Of a stretch of 64,000 nucleotides of DNA, positions 33,859-42,956 are shown piece by piece. The translations under genes and the position numbers were made by a program. Position 1 is the stretch's first letter. Each line of letters begins with the position of its first letter. The DNA comes from Candidatus Margulisiibacteriota bacterium (GTDB taxonomy: Bacteria > Margulisbacteria > WOR-1 > O2-12-FULL-45-9 > XYB2-FULL-48-7). Location of the stretch: assembly GCA_041661965.1 (NCBI GenBank), contig JBAZTH010000002.1:1-64000 (forward strand), in the 5' to 3' direction. Under the pieces are notes generated by a model. The model was given only the letters and a program-made list of their open reading frames with translations, had not been told where the DNA came from and did not search any database.

Positions 33859-36110
33859 TGAATCCCCATACCAGCCAGAGTTTCCCTGGAGGCTAAAACC
33901 CGCCGCCCTTTCCCTTCTCCCTCCGGCGCGCTGACGATCCCGGCCGCCTGGAGTTCGTCCATCAGCCTGGCGGCCCGGTTATAACCGATCCGGAACTTCC
34001 GCTGGATGTAAGAGGTCGAAGCGACCTGGGTCTCGACGATCAATTTAGCAACTTCGCCGAACATCGCGTCCCGACCGTTGCCCCCTCCCGCCTCTCCGTC
34101 TTTCTTCTCGCCTTCAAGCGGTGTTATTTCTGTGATCTCTTTGAGATAGTCGGGATCGGCCTGCTTCTTGATGAATTCTAAGACCCGTTCGGTTTCCTTA
34201 TCGGTCAGGAAACAACCCTGCACGCGCGTCGGTTTCATCGCGCCGATCGGATTGTAGAGCATGTCGCCGCGGCCAAGGAGCTTTTCCGCCCCCGCCGAGT
34301 CGAGAATAACACGGGAATCGATCTGGGTCGCGACGGCAAAAGCGACGCGCGACGGAATGTTGGCTTTGATCAAACCGGTAATAACGTCGACCGAGGGACG
34401 CTGGGTCGCCACGACCAGGTGAATCCCGGTGGCGCGGGCCATCTGGGCGATCCGGCAGATCGAGGCTTCGACTTCGTTGGCGGCAACCATCATCAAGTCG
34501 GCTAACTCGTCAATAATCACCACAATAAGCGGCAGACGCTGGTCTTTATCAACCTTGTTGTTGTAGGCTTGCAGGTTTCTGGCCCCGAGATCGTGGAACA
34601 ACTTGTAGCGCCGTTCCATCTCCCAAAGGACCCAGGTCTTTAAAGTGGCGGAAGCTTTGCGGACATCGGTCACGACCGGCGCCAGCAGGTGGGCGATACC
34701 GTCATAGATTGAGAGCTCTACCATTTTCGGGTCGATCATCAGCATTTTGACCTCATCAGGCCGGGCACGCAAAAGAATGCTCATGATCAGTGAATTGACG
34801 AAGACGCTCTTCCCCGAGCCGGTCGTTCCGGCGATCAGCAAGTGGGGCATCTTTCCCAGGTCGCCGTAGACCGGCGCGCCGGCGAGGTCTTTGCCGATAG
34901 TAATGTAAAGCTTGGAGGAGTTTTTCCGGAATTCCGGCTGCTTGGCGATCTCCTTCATCCGGACCGTCGTCGTCATGGCGTTCGGGACTTCGATCCCGAC
35001 CACCGATTTTCCCGGGACCGGCGCTTCAATCCGAACGCCGGACGCGGCCAGGTTCAAAGCGATGTCGTCGGCCAGATTGGCGATCCGGCTAACCTTAACC
35101 CCCGGCTCTGGTTGCAATTCGTAGCGGGTAACAGACGGTCCCTGGAAGATCGAAACGACGTGCGCCCCAACCCCGAAACTGCGCAGAGCATCTTCCAGCA
35201 ACCCTTTGCGCATTTCGGTCGTTTCGCGCATCTTATCGGCTTGTTTCTTTTCTTTGGCATTCTGCTCGTCCAAAAGATCGAGCGGCGGCAGTTGATAATT
35301 GGAGTATTCCTTCCGCCCCTCTTCGGTTTCTTCCTCATTTTTGGCGTCGGCTTCGTTATCGTACTTGGGCATCGGAAATTCGAGGACCGGCTTCCGTTTC
35401 GGCTCTTCCTCCGGCTCCGTCTCTGATTCCGGCAGCGGCAATTGGGTCACCACCGGAACCGGAGCATTTTCTTTGACCGGCGCTGGAGCCGCCTTTTTAA
35501 CCGCCGTCGGCTTGGCTTTATCTGGAACGCTTTCAAAATGGAAAATACCAAGCACAAAAGAGATCAGGCTTTGAAAGGTCAGATTAAGCATCAAGAGAAG
35601 GGCGATAAAACCAAAAGTCGCGAGCAAAATATACGCTCCGGCCAGGCCGACCGTTTTTTCCAGCACGAAACGAACGAAGAAACCGGCCGCCCCCCCCGCC
35701 CCCTGAACGATCGGGTAGGTCGTCGCGGCAAAATAAGCCGGGTCGATAAATTGAGCGGTCGAGATAAAGACCAGGAACATAACCAAAAGGCCGGTCAGGC
35801 GGACCGCCAGCTCCTTGATCTCGTGACGCAGGAGCATGATCACCCCGTAAAGCGCCACAAAGAACGGCAAAACGTAAATCCCCACCCCCATGACCGAACG
35901 GAGCGCTTTCTTAATAACGTAAAGGCCGACCAGTCCGGTCGCGGAAGATTGGTTGGAGATAAAGATTATCAGGGCGAGGGCGATCAGCAGTATGCCGATA
36001 ATATCCTGCTTGAATTTGGAAGAAATCTGGGTTTCTCCGGCTTTTTTTCGCGCCTCGCGGCGAAGCGGCGCGGCCGATTGACCATTATTATTGCTCTTTT
36101 TTGGCGGCAT
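33855..36110 (-). CDS. ftsK: FtsK/SpoIIIE DNA translocase
   Basis: 751 aa. Four N-terminal helices (about 35-180), an acidic/Pro linker (about 190-290) and the motor: LIAGTTGSGKSVFVN (Walker A), PLIVVIIDELADLMM (Walker B), QMARATGIHLVVATQRPS. The C-terminal winged-helix gamma domain (TSYIQRKFRIGYNRAARLMDELQ) recognises polarity sequences. It pumps DNA to clear the septum and activates dimer resolution. The TGTTATACT box ends nine bases upstream of the ATG, so the leader is only a few bases long. First gene of a minus-strand run with btuF-, btuC-, btuD-like and yfhO-like genes. Confidence 0.97.
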   Translation of the reverse strand: MPPKKSNNNGQSAAPLRREARKKAGETQISSKFKQDIIGILLIALALIIFISNQSSATGLVGLYVIKKALRSVMGVGIYVLPFFVALYGVIMLLRHEIKELAVRLTGLLVMFLVFISTAQFIDPAYFAATTYPIVQGAGGAAGFFVRFVLEKTVGLAGAYILLATFGFIALLLMLNLTFQSLISFVLGIFHFESVPDKAKPTAVKKAAPAPVKENAPVPVVTQLPLPESETEPEEEPKRKPVLEFPMPKYDNEADAKNEEETEEGRKEYSNYQLPPLDLLDEQNAKEKKQADKMRETTEMRKGLLEDALRSFGVGAHVVSIFQGPSVTRYELQPEPGVKVSRIANLADDIALNLAASGVRIEAPVPGKSVVGIEVPNAMTTTVRMKEIAKQPEFRKNSSKLYITIGKDLAGAPVYGDLGKMPHLLIAGTTGSGKSVFVNSLIMSILLRARPDEVKMLMIDPKMVELSIYDGIAHLLAPVVTDVRKASATLKTWVLWEMERRYKLFHDLGARNLQAYNNKVDKDQRLPLIVVIIDELADLMMVAANEVEASICRIAQMARATGIHLVVATQRPSVDVITGLIKANIPSRVAFAVATQIDSRVILDSAGAEKLLGRGDMLYNPIGAMKPTRVQGCFLTDKETERVLEFIKKQADPDYLKEITEITPLEGEKKDGEAGGGNGRDAMFGEVAKLIVETQVASTSYIQRKFRIGYNRAARLMDELQAAGIVSAPEGEGKGRRVLASRETLAGMGIQ

Positions 36111-36146
36111 TCCAAGTTGAGTATAACATAGACGCTAGACAGGGTC

Positions 36147-36180
36147 AAAAAAACAGGGCTCCCCTTTCGGAGAGCCCTGT
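36147..36180 (-). terminator. intrinsic terminator of the VWA-protein gene
   Basis: On the minus strand ACAGGGCTCTCC-GAAA-GGGGAGCCCTGT is followed by TTTTTT. Stem of 12 bp with one G-T pair, GNRA-like loop and T-tract. It lies 34 bp after the stop. Confidence 0.92.
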
Positions 36181-36214
36181 AATTAAACTTCGTTCAACCC
36201 GTACGGTTGGAAAC

Positions 36215-37408
36215 TTAGTTTTTTATGGTCTGGAGCCGGAGAATTTCGGCATTCGAGAGCGGCCGTGAATTAACAACGGTCGCCGATTTAATCGTCGAAC
36301 TCCCCGTCCCGCCGGAAACAATGAGTTTGATCAGCAGTTCGCTGTCCATGGTCCCGTCGCCATTGGTGTCAACCATGATGTGCAGCCACCAGGTCCCGGC
36401 TTCAAAGGTATATTCAAAGGTGAACTTATACCCGCCGCTGACCGCCGATGAAATCCCCAAAGCGGTCAAATTGTAGCTGGTATCAAAATCAATCCATTTT
36501 CCGCCAGTGTTAGAAAGCGCAACCGTCCGGCCTTCGCCCAAGCCATCGGCTAATCGCCGTACGTCCAGGTATGGATCGCGGCTGGATGAGTAATCCGGGC
36601 TAACCGCGTAAATGACCGCTTTGCCGGCCAAAGTGGCAACAACCGCTTCGCCGGAAGTCGTGCATTTGTTGTCGGACGAAGTATCGGCCGCGACATTTTG
36701 ATGTCCGGTAATGTCGGTGATCACGACAAAAACCTTTTGAGCGCCCGCCCGCCAAGTGAAATTATTATAAGCGTACATAACGGCATCCAGCGGATTCTCC
36801 GGCGCATCGCCGCCGCCATCGGCGACAACAGTTTCCAACGTTCCTTTAAGAAGGGTCGCCGTCGTCAGGTCGAGGATCGGGCGAACATAGGTAGCATCGG
36901 AAAAACTTTCCGAAGAAATATAGCCGGCCGGGGTCGGGTGCAAGGCGCTGTCGCCGTAAGTCACCAGGCCGAACTTAGCGTCAACTCCGGCCGCTTCCAG
37001 GGAGGCGGAGAAGGCGACGATGCTGTCTTTCGCTCCATTGATCGAACCGCTCATGCTCCCCGTATTGTCCAGGATAAAAACCAAATCGATCGGCTTGGTC
37101 GTATCGGTCGGGATCCCGAAATCAACACTGCTCCAGTCGGTGGTCGAGGTCCCATCCTTACCGACATAGACTACGAACTTTCCTTTATCGAGGACCAGCA
37201 CTTCGCCAGTCCCGTCTTTGAACAAGGTTCCGAGTGAAATTTCGGCGGTGCTTCCGGAATAGCTGGCCGCGCCGCTCATGGTCACCAGTGACGAACCAAG
37301 AGTCCCCGGATCTTTAGTGGAAGTAAACGAATCGGTCTTGCCGCAACCGACAACCGCAACCCCGATAAGGGCCACGCATAACAGAACATATAAACTTTTT
37401 TTGAACAT
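36215..37408 (-). CDS. VWA-domain lipoprotein
   Basis: 397 aa. The signal ends with lipobox VAVVGCGKTD, so it is a lipoprotein. After a beta-rich stretch the von Willebrand A domain starts LVFILDNTGSMSGSING (metal-site DxTxS form), then FGLVTYGD, a MIDAS Thr/Asp region (VADGGGDAPENPLDAV) and VVITDITGHQN. The C-terminus has DTNGDGTMDSE, a calcium-loop motif. Probably a surface or periplasmic adhesion or scaffold protein. TATAAT and GAGAGGA lie upstream; terminated at 36147-36180. Confidence 0.85.
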   Translation of the reverse strand: MFKKSLYVLLCVALIGVAVVGCGKTDSFTSTKDPGTLGSSLVTMSGAASYSGSTAEISLGTLFKDGTGEVLVLDKGKFVVYVGKDGTSTTDWSSVDFGIPTDTTKPIDLVFILDNTGSMSGSINGAKDSIVAFSASLEAAGVDAKFGLVTYGDSALHPTPAGYISSESFSDATYVRPILDLTTATLLKGTLETVVADGGGDAPENPLDAVMYAYNNFTWRAGAQKVFVVITDITGHQNVAADTSSDNKCTTSGEAVVATLAGKAVIYAVSPDYSSSRDPYLDVRRLADGLGEGRTVALSNTGGKWIDFDTSYNLTALGISSAVSGGYKFTFEYTFEAGTWWLHIMVDTNGDGTMDSELLIKLIVSGGTGSSTIKSATVVNSRPLSNAEILRLQTIKN

Positions 37409-37473
37409 ATCTAATCCTCTCTTAAAATTATATTTGGGCCGTTTACTATTAGTCCGCTCTCACCTCCCGCGCT

Positions 37474-38052
37474 TTATAATTGGATGACGTAAGTCAGGTC
37501 GGCCCGGGCGCCAAGCGCCGTATTGTAACCGATCCCCAGTTTCATTGGACCAAGAGCGGTCCCGGCAATTATTCCGGCGCCGGTCTTGGCTCCTTCGATC
37601 GTCCCGGTCAATCCCGGAATATCTTTAACTTTCTTCGAATAGTTGGCATAGGTTACTTCCAGTCCGACGTACGCCTGACCAAGCGGATAAAACCCCATGA
37701 TCCCGGCGTCGATCACGCCGTAGCCGCTGCCGATCGCGTAACCGCCTTCCGCTCCCAGGTAGATCGGTCCCATCGGTATCGCGTAAGAAGCGGCAATCAG
37801 CCCGGCCCCGCCGGCCAAACCGGCTTTGAGACCAAGTAGCCTCGGGTTCGCCGGGGAAACGGCCGGCGCCTGATTAACGGCTGTCGTCTGCAACATCTGG
37901 GTCGCGGGCGAGGCGGCCTTAGGCGTGATCGTTTTAGTCGTTGTCGTGGTCTTGGTCGTGGTTTTCGTCGTTTTTTTAACCACCGTGGCGGCAAAGGAAG
38001 GAGCGGCTAGAATTAGGGCCAAGGAACAGACTAAAGAAAGAACTTTTTTCAC
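37474..38052 (-). CDS. secreted Thr-rich, Gly-rich protein (small barrel-like)
   Basis: 192 aa. Signal peptide (MKKVLSLVCSLALILAAPSFA), then a Lys/Thr-rich linker (KKTTKTTTKTTTTTKT), then a Gly-rich region with alternating hydrophobic pattern (YLGAEGGYAIGSGYGVIDAG, PLGQAYVGLEVTYANYS) ending in aromatic/Leu. This suggests a small outer-membrane beta-barrel with a flexible N-terminus. Family unknown. Confidence 0.7.
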   Translation of the reverse strand: MKKVLSLVCSLALILAAPSFAATVVKKTTKTTTKTTTTTKTITPKAASPATQMLQTTAVNQAPAVSPANPRLLGLKAGLAGGAGLIAASYAIPMGPIYLGAEGGYAIGSGYGVIDAGIMGFYPLGQAYVGLEVTYANYSKKVKDIPGLTGTIEGAKTGAGIIAGTALGPMKLGIGYNTALGARADLTYVIQL

Positions 38053-38112
38053 AAGACACCTCCATAAATAACTGCCTAATTATCCACTATAATAAAATAA
38101 TGTCAAGCAATC

Positions 38113-38150
38113 GAAAAAAAAGGCCGCTCCCGTAAGAAGAACGACCTTTT
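38113..38150 (-). terminator. intrinsic terminator of the Met-rich membrane protein gene
   Basis: On the minus strand AAAAGGTCGTTC pairs with GGGAGCGGCCTTTT over about 12 bp (two G-T pairs), followed by more T. It lies 16 bp after the stop of 38167-38493. Confidence 0.75.
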
Positions 38151-38166
38151 AAAATTAAAACTTAAT

Positions 38167-38493
38167 TTATCTGCCGGGCATCGCCTTACTTTTCGGCATC
38201 ATTCCTTTGGCCCCATCCTTATCCAGGCAGGGAGCGGTCCCTTTCATCATCATGTCGCCCCCCTTCATCATGCCGCTACCCATCATGCCGTTGCCGCGGA
38301 CTTTCGAACCATAGTAACCGCCGACAATCAGGATCAGCAGGGTTAGGACTACGATTACCACCGCGATCGCCTGGCCGACCAATTTTAACCAACCGCTTTC
38401 CTTGACCGCCAGCACCCAAGTAATAAAAGCGACCGCGAAAAGCGCCGCGGTCATAAGCAGGGACCAGGTAACCATAAATGAAGACATTCCCAT
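38167..38493 (-). CDS. small membrane protein with Met-rich tail
   Basis: 108 aa. Two helices (SLLMTAALFAVAFITWVLAV and GQAIAVVIVVLTLLILIVGG) then a hydrophilic tail full of Met and Gly (GNGMMGSGMMKGGDMMMKG). Met clusters can bind copper(I) or silver(I), but no copper genes adjoin. Start at 38493 follows AAGGGGGG. Confidence 0.75.
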   Translation of the reverse strand: MGMSSFMVTWSLLMTAALFAVAFITWVLAVKESGWLKLVGQAIAVVIVVLTLLILIVGGYYGSKVRGNGMMGSGMMKGGDMMMKGTAPCLDKDGAKGMMPKSKAMPGR

Positions 38494-38560
38494 AAAAACC
38501 CCCCTTACGAAAGACTGCCGGAATTTTAGGCTCTTTTGCAATCCAAGTCAAACCCTTTTC

Positions 38561-38590
38561 TTGACAGTCAGGTTGGGGAGCCGCTATACT
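38561..38590 (+). promoter_or_regulatory. sigma-70-type promoter of the nitroreductase gene
   Basis: TTGACA (38561-38566), 18-bp spacer, TATACT (38585-38590). A leader of about 35 nt with AAGGGGGAA precedes the ATG. Confidence 0.8.
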
Positions 38591-38631
38591 GAACCCCGAG
38601 TCGATCGAGGAAGCAACAAGGGGGAATAAAA

Positions 38632-39201
38632 ATGGACGTCAAGACCGCCATTAACGAACGGCGCGCCTACCGCTCCCTGATCCCGGTCAAAATCACTCCG
38701 GAATTAATTACCGAACTGGCGACCTGCGCCGGTCTTTCCGCTTCCTGCTTCAACAAACAACCCTGGCGCTTCGTTTTCGTCTATGAAGCGGAACAACTGG
38801 CGAAGCTAAAGACGGCGATGTCAACCGGGAATGAATGGACCTATGATGATTCGATGATCGTCGCCGTCTGCTGTAAAAAAGAAGACGACTGCGTGATGAA
38901 AGACGGGCGTGAATATTTTATGTTCGACACCGGAATGGCGACCGCCCTTCTGATTCTCCGCGCGACCGAGCTGGGCCTTGTCGCCCACCCGATCTCCGGT
39001 TACAACCAAAAAAATGCTAAGGAAATCTTAGTTGTCCCGGAAGAGATGACCCTCTTGACCCTGGTCAATATCGGCAAACATACAACGACAATCAGCCCGC
39101 GCCTCTCCGGCGACCAGATCGAGGCTGAAAAGGCCAGGCCGCCGCGGCTCCCGCTCGAACAATTCGCTTTCCATAATAAGTATGGCGCCGCTTCTGCCTA
39201 G
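38632..39201 (+). CDS. nitroreductase-family flavoprotein
   Basis: 189 aa. INERRAYRSLIPVKIT is the FMN-phosphate-binding start; SASCFNKQPWRFVFV and TALLILRATELGLVAHPISG are the other typical segments. Uses FMN to reduce nitro, quinone or similar compounds. Convergent with the thioredoxin gene (four-base overlap). Confidence 0.9.
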   Translation: MDVKTAINERRAYRSLIPVKITPELITELATCAGLSASCFNKQPWRFVFVYEAEQLAKLKTAMSTGNEWTYDDSMIVAVCCKKEDDCVMKDGREYFMFDTGMATALLILRATELGLVAHPISGYNQKNAKEILVVPEEMTLLTLVNIGKHTTTISPRLSGDQIEAEKARPPRLPLEQFAFHNKYGAASA

Positions 39202-39518
39202 GCTTTCAGAAAGCGTTTAACCTCCGCTTCGAAGACCGGCTCCGGCCGCATGCCGATCAGCCGATCAATTTCCTTGCCGTCCTTAAAAACAATGATGCAG
39301 GGAATGCCGGTCACGCCGAGTTCACCGGCTTTTTCGACATGATCGGTCGTATTGATCTTCAGGAACTTGGCCGCCGGATATTTAGCCGCGACTTTTTCGT
39401 AGGCCGGCGCCATGGCCCGGCAGGGACCGCACCAGGGAGCCCAAAAATCGACGAACGCCACCCCTTTTCCCTCTTCAACTTCGGTCACGAATTCCCGGTC
39501 TGAAATCTCTCTAACCAT
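39198..39518 (-). CDS. trxA: thioredoxin
   Basis: 106 aa. VDFWAPWCGPCRAMAP holds the WCGPC centre, GVTGIPCIIVFKDGKEI the cis-Pro loop (TGIP with an extra Cys). It sits 12 bp after an ArsR-type regulator gene, so its expression is likely tuned by metal or redox state. Confidence 0.95.
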   Translation of the reverse strand: MVREISDREFVTEVEEGKGVAFVDFWAPWCGPCRAMAPAYEKVAAKYPAAKFLKINTTDHVEKAGELGVTGIPCIIVFKDGKEIDRLIGMRPEPVFEAEVKRFLKA

Positions 39519-39530
39519 GATATATCCCTC

Positions 39531-39794
39531 CTATTTTATTTGTAAAACTTTTCTGATAAAAGGATCAACGACCCGGTAACAAACCTTAACGCCGCGGCGC
39601 TCCCCCTCAATAACGCCGGCCGCTTTTAAAACGTTCAAATGCTGGGAAACGGTCGATTGCGGCAGAGCAAGCCCGGCAACCATTTTATTGACGTTGCATT
39701 CGTTCTCGGCCAACCCTTTGACGATCGCCAGCCGGGCGGGATGCCCCACCGCTTTCAGTAATTCCGCTTGTTTTTCAATCTCCCTATTAATCAT
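39531..39794 (-). CDS. ArsR/SmtB-family regulator
   Basis: 87 aa. Winged helix with LLKAVGHPARLAIVKGLAE, LPQSTVSQHLNVLKAAG (recognition helix) and the wing ERRGVKVCYRV. A Cys at NECNVNKM occupies the metal-site helix of ArsR proteins, but the classical ELCVC pair is reduced to one. It heads an operon with thioredoxin and probably represses it and itself. I start at 39794 (MINREIE), next to a -10 box. Confidence 0.9.
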   Translation of the reverse strand: MINREIEKQAELLKAVGHPARLAIVKGLAENECNVNKMVAGLALPQSTVSQHLNVLKAAGVIEGERRGVKVCYRVVDPFIRKVLQIK

Positions 39795-39800
39795 ATTATT

Positions 39801-39832
39801 AGTATAATACAATATATATGTTCATTTGTCAA
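39801..39832 (-). promoter_or_regulatory. promoter of the arsR-trx operon, leaderless or nearly so
   Basis: On the minus strand TTGACA, 17-bp spacer, TATTAT; an overlapping TATACT ends six bases before the ATG at 39794. No ribosome site. Confidence 0.6.
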
Positions 39833-39843
39833 GCTCTTTCTGG

Positions 39844-39849
39844 TAGAAT
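39844..39849 (+). promoter_or_regulatory. extended -10 promoter, leaderless acetyltransferase mRNA
   Basis: TGGTAGAAT ends seven bases before the ATG at 39857, without ribosome site. Confidence 0.55.
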
Positions 39850-39856
39850 ATCTACT

Positions 39857-40270
39857 ATGGTAATGATCAGGCACGCCCGGGCGGCCGACCTCCCCCAAAT
39901 TAAAAGCATCCTTAAATCTGTTGACGAGGATATCGCCGCCCAAAGCTGGGACAATTTCCGGGTCGCGGAAAAGTCCGGGATCGTCGTCGGGATCGTGAAG
40001 ATCGACGAATATAAAGACTATTGCTTCCTAAGTTCGCTGGCCTTACAACCGTCGGAACAAAACCAGGGAATTGCCAGCTTCCTCATGGCCCAATCACTGG
40101 CGCAAACCAAGAAAGATGTTTACATCTATACGATCATCCCGGAATTTTTTCGGCGTTTTGGGTTCGCCCCAACGGCGCCGCCCCCTTTTCTTCCCAAAAA
40201 GGACAAAATGGAGTGCGCGCGCTGTCACCCCGCGCTTTGCGTCTGCATGGTAAAACGACATGCGGCCTGA
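39857..40270 (+). CDS. GNAT-family acetyltransferase with C-terminal Cys cluster
   Basis: 137 aa. RHARAADLPQIKSILKS and LALQPSEQNQGIASFLM (acetyl-CoA binding) define the GNAT fold; YTIIPEFFRRFGFAP closes it. The tail MECARCHPALCVCMVK has four Cys in 11 residues, perhaps a zinc site. Start at 39857; an upstream ATG at 39818 lies across the promoter. Overlaps the next gene by 11 bp. Confidence 0.85.
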   Translation: MVMIRHARAADLPQIKSILKSVDEDIAAQSWDNFRVAEKSGIVVGIVKIDEYKDYCFLSSLALQPSEQNQGIASFLMAQSLAQTKKDVYIYTIIPEFFRRFGFAPTAPPPFLPKKDKMECARCHPALCVCMVKRHAA

Positions 40271-41159
40271 ATACCCTAACTTTAAAAACCTGGAACCGGC
40301 GGATCTCCCTCTTTTGACTGAACACCTCACCCGCTATCAGCCGACAATCTGCGAACTGGCGGTTAGTAATCTCTATCTTTGGCAGGACTTTGACCGCGGC
40401 GCCTACACGTTTATCAACGGCAATCTCTGTTTCCTGATCCATCTGATAAACGACTCCCCTTATTTTCTTGAACCGGTCGGCGACCAAAAAATAGAGGAAA
40501 CCATCGCGGTCTGTCTGCGGCACACCGGCCGGCTTTCGCGGGTTTCCGAAAAAAGCCTGCTCACGCTCCCCTTAAAACTATTGCGCGCCCATTGCCTGCG
40601 GGGGCAAAGCGACTATGTTTATCTCACCAAAGAATTGGCCGAATTCAAAGGGCGGCGCTTTGACGGCAAGCGCAACCATATCAAGAAATTCAAGAAGCAT
40701 TTCCCCGACTATCAATATCTGCCCGTCACCCCCGCTTTTAAAGAACAAGCGTTAGCCCTCTTTGAGGAGTGGTTCGAGGCGCGTAAAGCGACCCAGTTCT
40801 TTCAAAAGCTCGCTTATACCGCCCAAAAAACCGCCTTAACCAAAGCGTTCGATCTCTTCGAAACTTTGCGGCTGTCCGGCGGGGCAATAGTTGCCGAAGG
40901 AAAACTTAAAGCCTTTGTGATCGGCAGTCGGCTGAATAAAAACACCGTTACGGCCCATTTCCAATACAGCGACACCACCGCCCAAGGGGTGACCCAGACT
41001 TTGTGGCAAGAAGCCTGCTCCAAAACATTTGCCGATTATCCCCGCATCAACCTGGAACAGGACCTGGGGATCCCCGGCCTGCGCAAAGCAAAAATGTCGT
41101 ATTACCCGGAAAAGATCGAACAGAAATACGAGATCAGGCCTGGAATCAAGCGGCTTTAA
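40260..41159 (+). CDS. DUF2156 / phosphatidylglycerol lysyltransferase-type protein
   Basis: 299 aa with two GNAT-like halves. FDGKRNHIKKFKKHFPDYQY, then YRINLEQDLGIPGLRKAKMSYYPEKIEQKYEI-type closing segment (residues ~265-295) are characteristic of DUF2156. Relatives transfer aminoacyl groups from tRNA to lipids or other acceptors. No membrane domain is present, so the acceptor may be soluble. Co-translated with the acetyltransferase. Confidence 0.85.
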   Translation: MRPEYPNFKNLEPADLPLLTEHLTRYQPTICELAVSNLYLWQDFDRGAYTFINGNLCFLIHLINDSPYFLEPVGDQKIEETIAVCLRHTGRLSRVSEKSLLTLPLKLLRAHCLRGQSDYVYLTKELAEFKGRRFDGKRNHIKKFKKHFPDYQYLPVTPAFKEQALALFEEWFEARKATQFFQKLAYTAQKTALTKAFDLFETLRLSGGAIVAEGKLKAFVIGSRLNKNTVTAHFQYSDTTAQGVTQTLWQEACSKTFADYPRINLEQDLGIPGLRKAKMSYYPEKIEQKYEIRPGIKRL

Positions 41160-41619
41160 GCCGCAACAACCGGACGTAGTGGCGCCGCTCCTCTTCAATG
41201 ATCTTATCCAAAACCGGCCGCTCCGCTTGCGGGACCAGGCTTTTCAGCTCCAGGTAATAGAGGATCGAATCGATCTCCGCTTTCAGGGCGATCGCGATCC
41301 CTTCCGCCGGGTCTTTGAGCTCCTTGGCCGAAAACATCGCGACCAGTCCCGGCGTAAAAATATGCTCGTCGGCAAAACCTTTCAGATACTCGTAATATTC
41401 TCCGGGAAAGCTTTCGGACAGCGGCGAATGGCCGAGCTTGGAAAGGAGGGCCAGAAAAATTCCTCGATGTTTAACTTCCTGTTCCGCTAAATATTTAAAG
41501 ACCTCTTTAAACTTCGGATCGCCCGACTGCTCCGCCAGTTTCCGGTATAACGCTTCCCCGTTTTCTTCGATCCTGACCGCCCCTTGCAGGACTTCGTCGG
41601 CGTGGAAAAAAGTTGCCAT
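41146..41619 (-). CDS. ferritin-like (rubrerythrin-type) protein 1
   Basis: 157 aa, four-helix bundle. Iron ligands appear as AVRIEENGEALY, LAEQEVKHRGIF, ALKAEIDSILYY and IIEEERRHYVRL (E, ExxH pairs). No rubredoxin domain. Likely peroxide or oxygen scavenging. Start at 41619 after GGGAGG (a GTG at 41628 is too close). Last gene of the 2-oxoacid oxidoreductase operon. Confidence 0.85.
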   Translation of the reverse strand: MATFFHADEVLQGAVRIEENGEALYRKLAEQSGDPKFKEVFKYLAEQEVKHRGIFLALLSKLGHSPLSESFPGEYYEYLKGFADEHIFTPGLVAMFSAKELKDPAEGIAIALKAEIDSILYYLELKSLVPQAERPVLDKIIEEERRHYVRLLRLKAA

Positions 41620-41624
41620 CAATT

Positions 41625-42122
41625 TCACTTCCCTCCCGAATTAATAATTTTTTCTTTTTCTTTGGTCAAAATCTGGTAATGGTTTCTTTCTTGCACGATT
41701 ATCCTTTCCACTCCCGCTCTTTCTTCCACCGGGATTAAACCTAAAAGTTTTTCGTAGAACTCCGCCGTCTCTTTCTCGGCCAGCAACGCGAAATCAAAAA
41801 CTTCGATTTTCGAGCCGATTTTTTTACCGACCAAAGCCAAGACATTGTCCGGCAGAAACACATGTTCACCCGCAAAACCCTTTAAATAATCAAGCTTATC
41901 CCGGTCGAGGCTCATTTGAGATTGCGGCCCCTTTATCAATGTAGACAAAAGCCCCTCAAAGTAACTTCTGTGATAAGTCTCCTGGTCCGCTAACAATTTA
42001 AAAAGTTGCTTGATCTCCTCAACTTCGAACTGTTTGGTCAGATAGCGATAAACCATCTCCCCATTTTCTTCGATTTTAATGGCCATTTTAACGATATCCT
42101 CAACCGCGATATTATAATTCAT
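41625..42122 (-). CDS. ferritin-like (rubrerythrin-type) protein 2
   Basis: 165 aa. Paralogue of the next gene with AIKIEENGEMVYRYL, LADQETYHRSYF, LLAEKETAEFYEKL and IIVQERNHYQIL as iron ligands. Three bases separate it from the oxidoreductase beta gene. Together the two probably shield the oxygen-sensitive Fe-S enzyme. Confidence 0.85.
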   Translation of the reverse strand: MNYNIAVEDIVKMAIKIEENGEMVYRYLTKQFEVEEIKQLFKLLADQETYHRSYFEGLLSTLIKGPQSQMSLDRDKLDYLKGFAGEHVFLPDNVLALVGKKIGSKIEVFDFALLAEKETAEFYEKLLGLIPVEERAGVERIIVQERNHYQILTKEKEKIINSGGK

Positions 42123-42125
42123 AAT

Positions 42126-42956
42126 TTAAACCATCCTTTTTAAAATTGTGTTTACCAGCTCGGCCCTATTAACTCCTCCTTTAACGGGAATTTCAAAGGT
42201 CGGCCTGGTCGTCTGATAGAGCTTGCCGAGGGCTATTTTCGCCTCGTCATCATAATTCCACTCCCGGATCTTCCGGAAAGCCTCGTCATAATTAGCGTGA
42301 TTGTGGCCGACCAGCTCGTAGATCCGCTGATTATAATTATCGTATTGATTAAAAAAAGTAACACAAACCTGCAGGACATCGATCAGCGCGAAGCCGGGAT
42401 GAAGCACGGCCTCTTTGATCAAGGCTTTGAGCTGATCGATCTTGGCGGAATAACCCCGGGCCAGGTAGGTCGCCCCGGCGGAAAGCAAAAGTTCGAGCGG
42501 ATTGAACGGATGCTCGCCGGTCCCGCCCGGCGTTGACCGCCCCTTGAAACCATAAGGCGAAGTCGGGGTGTACTGGCCGGTCGTCAGCGCGTAGACCCGG
42601 TTGTCGTGGACCACGACGGTCAGATCGATATTCCGCTTGGCGGCAAAGAGGAGATGCTCCAACCCCTCACCGTAAGAATCGCCGTCGCCGACAAAGACGA
42701 TCACCTTTAATTTGGAATTGGCCAGCTTGATCCCTTCTGCCCCGGCGATCGCCCGGCCGTGCAGGGCGTAAAAACTGTTGAGGTTCAAATAGTCGGCCAG
42801 CTTCCCATGCTGGCCGATCCCCGCCGCCAAGACGACCGTCTCCAGGGGAACGCCTCCGGCTTTAAGTTCGTCCAGTACCCCTTTCATCGCGTTTAAGATC
42901 GCGAAATTGCCGCACCCCGGACACCAATAATTAGGCGAATTAGTCAGATAGTTCAT
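42126..42956 (-). CDS. korB: 2-oxoacid:ferredoxin oxidoreductase, beta subunit
   Basis: 276 aa. WCPGCGNFAILNA starts the TPP domain with Fe-S cysteines; VFVGDGDSYGEGLEHLL and VVHDNRVYALTTGQYTPTSP form the TPP/Mg site. With the alpha chain it oxidises 2-oxoglutarate or another 2-oxoacid to the acyl-CoA and reduces ferredoxin, or runs backwards. The gene overlaps the alpha gene by four bases. No delta ferredoxin subunit is encoded here. Confidence 0.92.
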   Translation of the reverse strand: MNYLTNSPNYWCPGCGNFAILNAMKGVLDELKAGGVPLETVVLAAGIGQHGKLADYLNLNSFYALHGRAIAGAEGIKLANSKLKVIVFVGDGDSYGEGLEHLLFAAKRNIDLTVVVHDNRVYALTTGQYTPTSPYGFKGRSTPGGTGEHPFNPLELLLSAGATYLARGYSAKIDQLKALIKEAVLHPGFALIDVLQVCVTFFNQYDNYNQRIYELVGHNHANYDEAFRKIREWNYDDEAKIALGKLYQTTRPTFEIPVKGGVNRAELVNTILKRMV